From Diplonema papillatum (lineage: Eukaryota; Euglenozoa; Diplonemea; Diplonemida; Diplonemidae), in contig JAPJBO010000775.1 in assembly GCA_030068145.1 (NCBI GenBank), positions 44,287 to 108,286 of the forward strand: DNA of 64,000 nt, written 5' to 3'. Both the position numbers and the translations under genes were made by a program. Under the pieces are notes generated by a model. That model did not search any database. It was not told the origin of the DNA and saw nothing but the letters and a program-made list of their open reading frames with translations. This document shows, piece by piece, positions 45,860 to 56,331 of the stretch (positions within the stretch are counted from its first letter, which is position 1; every line of letters begins with the position of its first letter).

Positions 45860-47413
45860 ATGATGAAGCGGCGTCGGAAGATCGCGCCCACAATGTCCCT
45901 CGGTAGCCTGCGCTCTGCCAGTGAACTGAGCTGCCCCCCCTTCTTCTCGTACGTCGTCGACGGTGTGCATTTTTCTACATAAGCGCCAGCTTGAAAGGAA
46001 ATGCTCGACGATGCTGCCCGACAAAGAACCGAAGGGATCCCAAGTGCTGTAACTACCGAACCACGTGTTGAACGGACGTGAGGTCATGCGGGTCTACCCC
46101 TACACGACAAATCACACAAACACAACAGGTCAAGGGTCCTGAGTGAGAAAACAACACACGGTGGTGTAAGCGAAGAACAAAAGGGGATGAAGTGGATCAG
46201 GGAGCCCGCGGTGGAGTGGGTGAAGCAGGCGACGGGGCTCCAAGTTCCGTCCGGTGTAAGCGAAGAACAAATCAGATTGTGTTTGTATTGTATTTGCCCC
46301 TTACCTCTATATTTCCCCCCTTCCATTCGGAGTCAAAGCAGCTACGTCGAGTATTTCTGTTGTACAACTTCTAGAAAAGGCACCTGCTTTCGAGGAACTA
46401 CGGTATATCCGAGTTTTTGACTATTTCCCGGTTTCGTGGTTTAGAGTCCCGTATTTCCTCGACGAGCCTGTTGGTTAACTCCTTGCTCGTCGTTCAGTTT
46501 GGGAATCGGCAGGTATCCCTCTGCTCAGGCTAAATGTTTCCCAGAGGCCGATAGGAAGCAAGTCCAGTGATGGGGAGATGCAAAGAGCTTTGCAAAGAGG
46601 GTTAATACTCCCCGAAACCTGAAACCGATGTAAGAGACGGGGATTTCACTGGGGCTTATGGTTGAGAAGCCTGTACCTACCCGGATTGTCCTCATGATAC
46701 CGCGGTTTAGAAGATGTACCAGCCACCGCGCAGCTTCTTGTCCGGCCCTTTGCCGGGTTCTTCTCATTCTCCCTCCGACAACAGATCGCCTGGCCGCGTG
46801 CGCTGAGCTGGATCCGTGCACACCGGGGCATATTTCGCCTGCGGTGAGGGCCCTGTTGCAGGAAGGTGTCGGTGGCGTCATATACTTCGGACCTCGTGCC
46901 AACGCGGCGCTCGAGAAGGCCATCGACCGCGCAAGTAGGCGCCTCAGCAACGGGCTCCAGTGGCTGAACTTGGGGGACCTGAAGATAGCAGATGTGGACG
47001 GGCGGACACTGCAGGAGTGCGTCCGGTTCATCGAAGGCGTGAACTTGCTCGGAAAGTCGGTCGTCATCTCTTCGCCGAATATCGGCAGCACGGGCTCGAT
47101 ACTCGCCGCTTATCTCATCGTTTCGGAGAGGAAGATGACTTCCGAGGCGGTGCAGCTCGTGAGGGATCGCAAGCCGTGCGCGATGTTTCACATCGACAAG
47201 TCGGCGGACCACGTCACCTTCCTCCTGCAGCTCGAGTGGCTGTGCGCCGCGAAAGAAGCCGTTTCCCTGGGCCTGGTCTGGCTCCGCGCCTTCGGCAGCG
47301 ACCACACCGACCTCCTCACCTACACAATGTCCTTCATTCTGCCCGACAAACCAGCCGCAGTAAAGCCAAAGCCGAGCGACACCAGCAGTCAGGAAGGCAC
47401 ACTCGCTTGCTGA
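45860..47413 (+). CDS. dual-specificity-phosphatase-like protein lacking the catalytic cysteine
   Basis: 223 residues from exons 45860-45902 and 46785-47413; donor GTAGCC, acceptor ACAACAG, phase 1. An in-frame stop upstream marks the ATG as the start (MMKRRRKIAPTMSL). The body resembles the DSP fold: VGGVIYFGPRANAALEKAI, LGDLKIADVDG, RTLQECVRFIEGVNLLGKSV, then the loop region VVISSPNIGSTGS and ILAAYLIVSERKMTSEAVQL. Where active DSPs have HCxxGxxRS, this has Ser110-Ser111 and no arginine, so it should be a pseudophosphatase that binds rather than cleaves phospho-substrates. Family assignment rests on order and spacing of motifs, not a strong signature. The intron carries an R2 repeat. Confidence 0.65.
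45977..46355 (+). repeat. dispersed repeat family R2, copy with internal duplication
   Basis: CATAAGCGCCAGCTTGAAAG, CCGAAGGGATCCCAAG, ACGACAAATCACACAAACAC, GGTGTAAGCGAAGAACAA and TACGTCGAGTATTT are in order. The GGTGTAAGCGAAGAACAA block occurs twice (about 46163 and 46253), with about 90 bp between that are absent from the copy at 56905-57188. Confidence 0.75.
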
Positions 47414-47939
47414 TAGAGAAACAACGACACATTCCCGTAAGTAGGCTGTGTCGAAAACTCGAGCGAGCACACTCACTTGCTGATCTTCTGCACGGACTGG
47501 TTGCAATCCCTTGCGCACCCAAAAGAGGAAGAGGTCTTCCGACCGCGGCAATGTTCCAGCAAACCGTGTCGGGCTGCCCTCCAAGGAGGCAAGTAGTGAC
47601 CCAGCAGGAAGGCGGCGAAGCAATATCCAAGATCAGTCACGGGACTTGAAGCCTGCTAGTTGACTGATCGTCATCGGTGACTACTTAAAGTTTACGGAAC
47701 ACCGTTCCCCCGTGGTTCTCCGGTGTTTGGCTTTGCGCTTCGTATCCAATGAGTTCCGTATCCAAGAAGGCGAACACATGATATCCATGTTGGAGAACAG
47801 ATGCGGGAGTAGGCCCCCACTAGTCGTATGGCTAGACAACCGTCATCGATGGTGTTAGCCAATAAGGCATCACCCTGCGCCTTGTCTTTGCTCGGGCCGC
47901 TTGCCCGGTCCTCGAGAACAAGTCGCCCCGCCCTGCCCA

Positions 47940-48125
47940 GCCCGCTGCTCTGAGCTTTCCAGCTGATTGCTCAGACGGTTGCAGGTGCCCTCCCCCGAAG
48001 GGATCTGATGGGATCCGCCTACAGTGAGCTTGCAGCCACCTGACGCACCTCCTGCCTGCGGACACCCAAGTTCCATGCTGCTAGAGGTCCACTCAGTGTC
48101 TCTAAAGAACCAAACCGCAAGCCCA
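47940..48125 (+). repeat. dispersed repeat family R6, copy 6 (diverged)
   Basis: TGATTGCTCAGAC, CTTGCAGCCACCTGACGCAC, ACACCCAAGTTCCATGCTG and GTCTCTAAAGAACC are in family order, with more substitutions than other copies. Confidence 0.55.
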
Positions 48126-48800
48126 CCATACGTAGCACCATCACCATACCACGGTATATCCTGTATCTGCTAGTCCTCGAGGAAGCGTAGGATGCATTAC
48201 TAGCAAGCCTACGCGCTCGTGGTATCGGAATAGAGCACTTTCATACCCAAGGACGGAGGCACGTTCTTGCATGTCCCACCCCACTGCCCTGAGCTTCATG
48301 CCGTTGGTCCGGACGCTTTCCAGCCTGCCGGTCGCGGTATATCTGCCACCCCCCCTAGCTTTGCCAGTTTGAAGCCCGGGAAAAGAAGGAAACCGCAAAA
48401 AGGTTCTCGCCATCCGTTCCCTCACGGCAACGGTTCATCGTCCCGTGTCGCATGCTGTTGAGACGAAGGCAAAAAAAAAGGTGTTTGTGTGATGTTTCAG
48501 TAGCATGGTTCGTTGGTTGGTCGTCTCTAGCATTCAACGACACCTCACCTGAGTACTACAGTGCCAGTGGTCAATTCGTCTCATCTGCTGAGACAAAGAT
48601 CAAAATTGTAAGGAAGGAAGCCGCCGCGGAGGGCGGATGATGTCCATGCATTTTAGCACGGTTCGTTGCGGAGAGTCCACAAACGTGAACAGAGGATTTT
48701 GAGAGCGAGGAGAAAAGAGAGGGGGGGGAGGGTTAGCAGCGCACTGGTGGGGAGAGTTTTACTTCGTTTGCGAAGCGCGGGGAGCAAGAACCCAGCTCTT

Positions 48801-49240
48801 TAGGTGCCGAATCATCTTCATTGTGCCTTCATTGCTGCGAATCTGCTGGAGTCAAGCATTCCTTCCTTCCCCTATTTCTTAAAACCAGAACCAAGTACAA
48901 TCACACCTCCCCCAGTTTTCGATTTCGGACAGCACCTCGTGATGTTCGCATCACAAAACAAAGAAGACAGTGAAATGGTCGTTACCTTGCCGGGTTTCGC
49001 TCACGACCGTTTCCTGAACAATGCTTCACTGAATCCGCGGTTAAATAACCTGGCCTCAGTGGTGCAAGCACCACGCGCTCTTCAAACCCAAGAAACATTT
49101 TCCTCCAGAAGTGTCCTCCCCGGTCTCTTCAGGTGCTGAATCATCTCCATTGAGCCTTCATTGCTGCGAATTTGCTGGAGTTAAGCATTCCTTCCTTCCC
49201 CTATTTCTTAGCCAGAACCAAGTACAGCCACCCCCCAGAA
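48801..49240 (+). repeat. direct duplication upstream of the kinase gene
   Basis: Segment 48801-48905 (GGTGCCGAATCATCTTCATT ... CCAGAACCAAGTACA) recurs at 49131-49230 with few changes. A second shared block CCAGAAGTGTCCTCCCCGGT lies at 49107 and 49234. The spacing of about 330 bp suggests a tandem duplication followed by decay. It ends some 90 bp before the proposed ATG, so it may include promoter sequence. Confidence 0.75.
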
Positions 49241-49330
49241 GTGTCCTCCCCGGTCTCTTTCCTTTTCAGTTGGTAGCTCTTGTGTTGAGCAGGCCCGCGG
49301 CGCCTTTTCTCGAAAGAAACTCGGCCGAAA

Positions 49331-52300
49331 ATGACGACCACGCCGCCGCCGAGCAGCCTGGCATCTGTGGGCAGCAACAGCCCCATTAACTTGCACGAGG
49401 TGTGTCTTTCTTCCAAGAAGTCTTTTTCTTCCTTTTCCTTCTTCTTGGTGTGATCAGTTTCAAGTTTTGCCGGGTTTGTGCCGAGTTCTTACCTTTTGAA
49501 AGGGTGGATCACACGACTTTTCCTTCTTTTTTTAGTACAAGCAATCTTACGGATTGCTGTGTTGTGCAGACTAAAAAGACGTAGGCAGCGTGTTTTGGGG
49601 TTGATCAGAAATTCTAACCTGAACACGATACAGGGTAAAAACAAGTGGGAACCCGATCAAGCGGTACGCACAAACAACTTAAAACTCGGCGCAAACGCTG
49701 TCGCCCGTCCCTTGTTATCGCTCTGGTGAAACAAAGCAAAGTGCGGGCGAAGCAATTCAGGCTCTGGTGACGCTGAGTTCGGCGTGTGGTAGCAAGTTTA
49801 GCCAGTACCCGGGGGGAAGACCCCCGACTCCGTTTCCCGTGGTGCCCAAGTACCGCGAGATACTGAGAAACTCCGCAAAAAAACGCAAATTTCGGGCGCA
49901 TTAGACCCCGAAACCCAACAAACCTCGAACACAATCTTCTCGCAAAATGCCACACAGGACGTCTTCAAGTCACACATGGACGCGGCAACGATCAACAGAC
50001 GCTACTTCAACATCCAGACATCGAACATCGCCAAGCGAATGGCTCATCTGGAAGGGTATGCATTCTCTAGGACCCGCCCGCCCTAGCAGCAGCGTCTCGT
50101 GCCGAAGTGCCGAGTCCCTCAACGCGCCAACATTCGTTGTACCCCGCCACTTTGTCCTTTTCGCGCCAACGAGTGCGTGCAAGTTACCCGTGGGGATGGT
50201 CTGGTGTCACAAAGCCGCAGTCCACGCCTCGAAGTTGTTGGTGTGAGCCTCGATGAGGCGTGGATGAGTCCAGATCTTGGTTGTGGTAGCGAATGTTGTC
50301 GATGCATACCATAGTAGGTTGCTTCTCGTATGTATTAGATACCAACGATTCTCGGGGTTGTGCTTTGATCAAGCGAAGTGGAGCCACTCACCTCTCTGTG
50401 TTTGCTGGTGCAAACAGTCCTGTTGCTAGCCCAAGATCATCACCGTCATTGTCACTTTCCCATCCGCAAAACATTCACCTCAACACAGCTTGGGAACTCG
50501 GGTTCGCCAGCACACAGGCACGCCGAATGAACGGCAAGGGGACAAGGTATGCTTCTGGTTGTCTAGATGGAAAACGGAGAGGTACGCAGAGAGAAGTAAT
50601 GCGCAGCCCACACTCCCTCATCACTTCACTCGGAAACTCGTGATGAGAGCAAGTTCGAAGCTTGCGCGAAAGCTACTCGCGCGGAAAAGAAAAGTCGGAC
50701 CCAGCCTGTGCTTCACGCGGCTCTTCTGCAGCGGAAACATCCTGTTTTTAGATAGATCGCAGGCTTCGGCATGCTAGTGTTGGCAAGCTGAAGAGCGTCG
50801 TGAGAACACCTTTCTAAACAAACGAAGGTCACAAGGTTACCCCTACCCTTTTCAAAACTGACCGTACCAGGGATCAGCGGTGTCACTAACCTGCCGATGC
50901 CTGCGCCTCTCTCCACCCCACTTTGGGAGCCGTACCCTCCCCTTTTTACCTATTTCTATTTTTGCGTCCCTTTCCTAGACACCATCTTCCTCGAAGAAGA
51001 CTTGATGCTAGCACCAACCATGCATGAGAGGCAGTGTTCTGCCTAATCATGAAACTAAGATTTTCACCCCCTGCAAACACTACACACAGTGCGCCCACCT
51101 GGAGCCGCACCCGCTGAACAGTACGCTGGACCACACGATGTCGGACGAAGAGATGCAGCAGAGGAAGGCCCGGGAAATGGGGCAGTACCAGAGGTTGTCC
51201 CGCCTCGTCGACGGCAGCCCGCAGATCCTGCGGCAGAGGGACTCTGAGCCGCTGCTGATTTGCATGGTGGGCCTCCCGGCCCGCGGGAAGACGTACACGT
51301 CGAGGCGCATCATGCGATACCTCGCGTGGCTCGGCGTGCAGTGCCAGGTGTTCAACGTGTCGATCTACCGGCGGAAAAACGTGGGGTTCCCGTCGGCCGA
51401 GTTCTTCGACCAGTCGAACCCGGAGTTCAGCTCGAAGCTGATGGAAGTCTTCGACCAAGCACTCGACGACCTCGCCACCTGGATCAACGAAGGCGGCCAG
51501 GTGGCCATCTTCGACGGGACCACTCACACCAGGGCCCGCCGCGCCCGAGTCATCTCCCACCTCGAGTCGACCACGGCGCTAACCCGCGACAGGATGATGT
51601 TCATCGAGATGCAGGACATCTGCGGCGGCTCGACGGACTGCATCACAGAGCGCACCGTCGCGTCCATGCCCGAGTACATCGGCAGAGACGTGGCGGAGGC
51701 GAACGAAGACTTCGAGCGGCGCCTGAAGTTCTACGCCGCCGCGTACGAAGAGCTGTCGCGGGAAGAGGGCGTTCCGTTCGTCAAATGCGGGAAGCAGTCG
51801 CTGCAGATCCACCGCATGAACGGCTACTTGACTGGGCGCCTCACCTTCCTCCTCATGAACCTGAAAGTCATGCACCGGAACGTCTTCTTGACGCTGACCG
51901 GGAAGGAGGAAGAGCCGGAGCAGGCGGCGCCTGAGGAAGACGGTGTCGTCGGGAGGCCGGAAAAGCCGTCCGTCGTGGAAGGCCCGGCGAGGGCCGTCAA
52001 AAAGGCGGAGTCGGCCGCCGCGCTGACCGACTCGATGCACCTGCGGGCGGCGCTGCAGTCCATCAGTCAGACAGGCAACTTCGAGCCCGAAGGCGTCGCA
52101 TTCTCGCAGGCCCTAGTGGGCCTGCTCCGCGCGACCATCCCCGCGAACGAGCCGGTGACGGTCTGGACCAGCAGCAACCCGGCGGGCACCGAAACCGTCA
52201 AGTACCTCGAAGCGAACGGGTACCCTACCGTCTACTGGCGGTACCTCGCCGAGTTCGGGTTCTCCGTCGTCCAGAAAATGATGGGCGAGACGTACGAGGA

Positions 52301-54312
52301 CATCATCGAGCGCCTCGAACCCGTCATCTTCGAAATCGAACGTTGCGAGACGCATCTCTTCATCATCGGCAACGGACGGGTGTGCAGTGTTTTTGTGTTT
52401 TTTTTTTGTATCAGCACCGTTCAGGGCGCCGCTCAAGCGGCCACCTTAAGTCACTCGTTTGTTTGTAAAGATTGCTCCGTTCTTCTCCCTGACTTGTTCC
52501 CGGATTAGGATGACACATACTAGTACTACTACTGTATCAGCACCTTATACGTCGCGTCACTGCTCCTATGATCGGTTCGCATCTGTGCTCCACATGAGTT
52601 CGCTCACAAGCAAACCAGGCGAGAAGGAAGACCCTCTGAGAGGGCCCAATTGGTCAATTGAAAAAAGGTTGTGTTGCGTCGACGCAAAACGTTTTGGGCG
52701 TGGATAACAGAAGGGCGAAGGCACATTTTTTTCTGCCCTGCATAAGTGCTTTGGGGGCCTACAAGATCCGTGTTTTCAGAAGATTCGTACCTCCCGACTA
52801 GATCCGAACTGCAAACAGAGCTTTCTACCCGCAAACAGAGCTTTCTACCCGCAAACAGAGCTTTCTACCCGCAAACAGAGCTTTCTGCCCGCAAACAGAG
52901 CTTTCTGCCCGCAAACAGAGCTTTCTATCCGCAAACAGAGCTTTCTACCCGCAAGCAGAGCTTTCTACCCGCACTTTACTGGTCTCGGGTTTTGCATAAG
53001 GCGGCATGGGCATGGTCAACCTGCTCATCACTACGAAACCCTTTTGCGACCGTAGTTGAACAGTCGGGATTGCCGGGGACCGGTCCCAATTCACGGGAGT
53101 AGAAACTTTTTTTTTTTAGAAAATACAAGAGACTTTGCTGGGCGGGGGGAGCTTCCGCGGTAACTCTCGCCAGGTAGCCAAAATGTCGCGTCCTCTGTTT
53201 ATGAACGCGCATGAGTGGACCAGCGAGATTCTCTCTATCTCCACCCACTATTTGGCAAACCAGCAGTCAAGGGAACGGACTTGAATCCGTCAGCAGAAAA
53301 GCGACTCTGTTGCTGAGTTTGCGCGGTGGCACGAGAGTGTAAATAGATAGATGGAAGGCCGCAAAGAAGTGAAATGCCAGCACTAGAGCCAATTCACCCC
53401 CTGCTCGATCGAATGTTGCCGAGCCTCGTAGTTAGGGCGGGGGAATGCAAATAATCTGTGGCGATACTCTGCATTGCCGGCGTCGCGGTTATTTCTTCGC
53501 ACGTGATGTCATGCTTTCGCCTCTTCCGCTCGTCTTGATCGTCGCGCTCAGCCTTGTAGAACGTATTCGAGTTTGGTAGAGCGAAATCGAATTGGCTCAG
53601 TACTGCGAACTACGAGGGGATGAACCAGTAAGAGTGCCATTCTACAATGTAGTCTGTTCATGATAACCAACTACATATGCAAGGTGTCACGGGATAAGCC
53701 GCTGCTTAACGGCTTTATCAAAGTGCATGCTGATCCGTGTGATCCGTGTACTTTAAAGTTCCCAGTGCTTAACGACTCTATCACGCGGGCGGCCCTGAGA
53801 TTACCCCCCTCAGGTGACACCACTTTATCTTTCCAGACTTCAATACGCTTGTTCTACCTTTACTTACCCGATGCGGGCATGAACGGAAGCTGCTCCCTTG
53901 CGGGGGCCGGCACCACGGGAACTTGAACAAAGAATTTCTTCTTGGTGTCGGTCGCAACACTTACAAACATGGCTAGCCGTAGTTAAAGTGTATAAGCATA
54001 CCTACTACCCTCATACCACCCGCCCCACAGCCTCAATGGTCAACCGGAGACCCTAAAACACCGAACCTCTAAACCACAATAAACGCTAAAGAACGACAAC
54101 CCTCCCCGCAGGTGATCAACGCGCTGTACGGATACTTGTCCGAGCAGGGCATCGCCGAGATCTCCCGCCACTCCGTGATCCGCATCCAGCCCCGGGCATA
54201 CGACCTCGAGTGCAACACGTACAAGTTCGACGACAAAAGCGGTACGTTCGCCCAGGTGGGATGCACCGAGTTCCCTGCAACCGGCACCCCGCCCGAGCTG
54301 CCCCCCCTCTAA
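49331..54312 (+). CDS. 6-phosphofructo-2-kinase with a decayed fructose-2,6-bisphosphatase domain
   Basis: 571 residues from exons 49331-49399, 49958-50055, 50489-50546, 51090-52379 and 54112-54312 (phases 0, 2, 0, 0; 1716 nt). It makes fructose-2,6-bisphosphate from fructose-6-phosphate and ATP, controlling glycolysis. The kinase half is intact: GLPARGKT P-loop (136-143), YLAWLGVQCQVFNVSIYRRK, AIFDGTTHTRARR, and VPFVKCGKQSLQIHRMNGYL. The phosphatase half is recognisable (VWTSSNPAGTETVKYL, GETYEDIIERLEPVIFEIER) but lacks both catalytic histidines: the RHG site reads LTG (344-346) and the later CHQ site reads GNG (502-504). About 30 to 35 residues around the catalytic Glu are also missing. The last exon restores the C-terminal strand (VINALYGYL, YDLEC). 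The N-terminal 91 residues from small exons are unrelated to known family members and less certain. Confidence 0.9.
49730..49946 (-). repeat. inverted copy of the 33300-33560 repeat body, next to a splice acceptor
   Basis: The reverse complement reads CGAGGTTTGTTGGGTTTCGG, GCGGTACTTGGGCACC, GGAAACGGAGTCGGGGGTC and a few 16-bp units. It ends about 12 bp before the acceptor of the kinase gene's second exon. It lacks the tRNA-like head of the other copy. Confidence 0.75.
51008..51045 (+). repeat. short dispersed repeat GATGCTAGCACCAACCATGC
   Basis: Also present twice at 54906-55015 (with CATCAAACAT variants) and, in altered form, as the seed of the 42-bp minisatellite at 30870-31105. This copy ends about 45 bp upstream of the acceptor of the kinase gene's fourth exon. 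Confidence 0.6.
52811..52970 (+). repeat. minisatellite of eight 20-bp units
   Basis: Unit GCAAACAGAGCTTTCTACCC, eight contiguous copies with single-base variants in units 4 to 6 and 8. There are no unique spacers, so it is not a CRISPR array. It sits in the last intron of the kinase gene. Confidence 0.95.
53694..53855 (+). repeat. dispersed repeat family R3, copy 3
   Basis: AAGCCGCTGCTTAACGGC, GCATGCTGATCCGTGTG, AAAGTTCCCAGTGCTTAACG and CAGGTGACACCACTTTATCT. Intronic, in gene orientation. Confidence 0.75.
53931..54092 (+). repeat. dispersed repeat family R4, copy 2, abutting a splice acceptor
   Basis: Closely matches 14116-14275. Only about 20 bp, including the pyrimidine tract, separate its end from the acceptor of the kinase gene's last exon. 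Confidence 0.75.
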
Positions 54313-54603
54313 AAGAAGTCCGGACCTCTGTGCAGGCACACCCAGCTGACGGGGACTTGTCCCCGCTCCGCTCGCTTGGGTAGAGAAAGAGAACGAGTGC
54401 AACGGAGGCAGTGCAAACTGCCCAACCGACGCAAACCTGCCTTTGCGCCCCCCGATTTCCTGGACCAGTTGCGTGCCCGGAACCAAAACCAGTTGCACCG
54501 ACTCCAGACGCCCCGATGTGGGCCAACTTTTCTGAGGGGTCTGGCCTTTAGAAGCCTTGATGTGGGCCAACTTTTCTGGGGAGACAAACCAGTTCTCTGA
54601 TAG

Positions 54604-54850
54604 CGTGGGTTATCCTGGCTGTGCCGAGCCAACCGAACTCACACCGCTGTCTTGTTGCCGATACTTTGGTTCCGTGCTGATGATGGCTTGACAGTCGCAC
54701 TGCGGGAAGGCTGCCGCGCAGTCGTCAAGCCACCCAAGAACCAGGTGGTTGGAGGGGGTGTCGTTGGACGGGAAGAAACATGTTTCCGTGGCTTGAAGGA
54801 CCGATACACGAAGAACATATAACCAGTGCGGTGGTGGGCACATTACCACT
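54604..54850 (+). repeat. dispersed repeat family R6, copy 7, with an insertion
   Basis: CGTGGGTTATCCTGGCTGTG, CGAACTCACACCGCTGTCTT, TTGGTTCCGTGCTGATGATG, then about 100 unrelated bases before TTCCGTGGCTTGAAGGACCG. It begins about 290 bp after the kinase stop codon. Confidence 0.6.
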
Positions 54851-54905
54851 CCAAGCACGTTCTTGCAATCCCCCCCGCTCCCGTTGGACCTTGGCGGCCC
54901 CCCCC

Positions 54906-55015
54906 TGATGCTAGCATCAAACATGCATGCGAGGCAGTGTCCTGCTTAAGCATTAAACTAATTTTTCCCCCTTTGATGCCAGCATCAAACATACACAAGA
55001 GGCAAGATTCTGCCT
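54906..55015 (+). repeat. two tandem copies of the GATGCTAGCATCAA short repeat
   Basis: GATGCTAGCATCAAACATGC and GATGCCAGCATCAAACATAC, each followed by an AGGCA, CTGC and TTAAG/TGAAC pattern. Related to 51008-51045 and the 42-bp minisatellite. Confidence 0.6.
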
Positions 55016-55689
55016 GAACGCGAGACCCTTGTTTTCTTTTTTTTTTTTGCAGTTGAGAGCTTCGCAAAAGAACCTCTGTTTGTGCTCCCCAGCAGGTTTC
55101 TATCCCCTCATGCATCTGCGGGCGTGGGGAGGGGCCCAAAACCTCCATGGGCGGCTCATACTTCGCGCGTTTCGGCAGGAATTGCTGAGAGAGCGGGGGC
55201 CTCCTTGAGCACGACGTCCTGGAAATAGCGAGCGCATGCATAGGTGTTATGTCGCATGTACCGTAACATGTGAGCCGCCATACAAATTCGCGAGTGGCAG
55301 GCCTCTGCGCGCCACCTTTGGCAAACTACCTATCTGCTAGCCGCCGTCATAGGGCTATTGCCAAAAGGAGGAGAGCCCGCGAAACAACGTGTCAACACAC
55401 GCCTGCCAGGCGGTCTCGTCCAACGCCTCCGGCTGCGCCACCATCGGTGCAGCAATCATCGTTGACTGGGCCGCGGCTCGCTCCGCGCCCACGACGTAAC
55501 GACTTACGCCCGTCGTAGTAGTACGGGACGGTAGTTGGGCGACCGGATACTCCCCGGAGAGATGGTCGCCCCACTGCTGTCCCGTCCTGGTGGTTGTTGC
55601 CTCGAATTAGAAGACGCCGCCTAGACAATTAACATGCCCCAGTATTCTTCTACGATCTTCCTCAGACAGCAAGAACTGTCAGCTGCAAA

Positions 55690-55852
55690 TCACAAGGAGG
55701 AAATGTGCTGCCACACAAACCGCAGGTAAATCCGGGTTTAGCGCCGGGCGTAAGCGTACAGTTGAAACCCAATTTGCTGTTGCATTGTTTTCTCCCCCTC
55801 TAGCCTTCGTGAACAAGCACTGGGCGGCCTCTCCGAGTGTTTCCAGCCGTTT
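55690..55852 (+). repeat. dispersed repeat family R1, copy 3
   Basis: CAAGGAGGAAATGTGCTGCC, then an intron-like core from GTAAGCGTACAG to CCCCCTCTAG, then GAACAAGCACTGGGCGG and CCGAGTGTTTCCAGCCG. The 5' TTTGTAGG block is missing. Confidence 0.6.
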
Positions 55853-56080
55853 GTGGCCCGCATTTCAACCCGCCTTCAGGTCAAGCCTAAGGACTTGAAG
55901 ACGGATAGATTTGACGCTGTTTGGCATGCGCCCACCCTCTGTCAGTGTGCGCTATCGCGTCTTCGCGGCGCTGGCCGCTAACCACGGGAGAGCGTGTTCA
56001 AAAAGGGCGAGTTTTGTTGGTGCCACCGGCCGGCTTGACTGTGCCCACACTGTAGCCGGCCGGCGCGGAGAAGATTGAAG

Positions 56081-56281
56081 ATGGAGGTGTTGCGCTCAGG
56101 AGCAAGGGTATCAGGCGGGCGCGTTGTTACCAGGTGGCTCTCGCGCGCTGCTCTCTCTCTTCTCTCTCCTCTCTCTCTCTCTCTCTCCTCTCTCTCCCTA
56201 CAGGCAACTGTAGGGAGGCCAGGCGAACTGCGCATGCCACGCACAGCGGCCCGGACGGCCACAACGAAGAATCCTTTTTAA
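56081..56281 (+). CDS. possible tiny two-exon peptide (weak)
   Basis: ATG at 56081 gives MEVLRSGAR up to a GTATCA donor (56107). A very strong CT-rich tract ends at CTACAG (56203). The next 78 nt read ATVGRPGELRMPRTAARTAT and end NPF before TAA. Phases match, but the product would be only 34 residues, and the frame is also open unspliced. There is no homolog I recognise. The CT run could simply be microsatellite. Confidence 0.2.
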   Translation: MEVLRSGARVSGGRVVTRWLSRAALSLLSPLSLSLSSLSLQATVGRPGELRMPRTAARTATTKNPF

Positions 56282-56331
56282 AAGTATCCACAATGGCAGT
56301 AACGTATTAGCTTTAAAAGAACCCATTCGGC

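Larger units (their letters stand above)
47414..49330. other. spacer before the kinase gene
   Basis: Holds an R6 copy (47940-48125) and a direct duplication of about 105-120 bp (48801-48905 and 49122-49240) close to the kinase start codon. No gene seen. Confidence 0.55.
52380..54111. other. last intron of the kinase gene
   Basis: 1732 bp, with donor GTGTGC and acceptor CCCCGCAG. It contains a poly-T run, a segment shared with about 59059-59105 (CACTCGTTTGTTTGTA and GATTGCTCCGT), the 20-bp minisatellite at 52811-52970, an R3 copy at 53694-53855 and an R4 copy at 53931-54092 that ends about 20 bp before the acceptor. Confidence 0.75.
54313..56080. other. spacer after the kinase gene
   Basis: Contains an R6 copy (54604-54850), two short dispersed repeats (54906-55015) and an R1 copy (55690-55852). 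An 82-codon ORF at 55270-55518 is Arg/Pro-rich without a recognisable domain and is not called. Confidence 0.5.

Noticed and set aside
52811-52970. CRISPR array
   Set aside because: Units are directly contiguous without spacers, in an intron of a eukaryotic gene.
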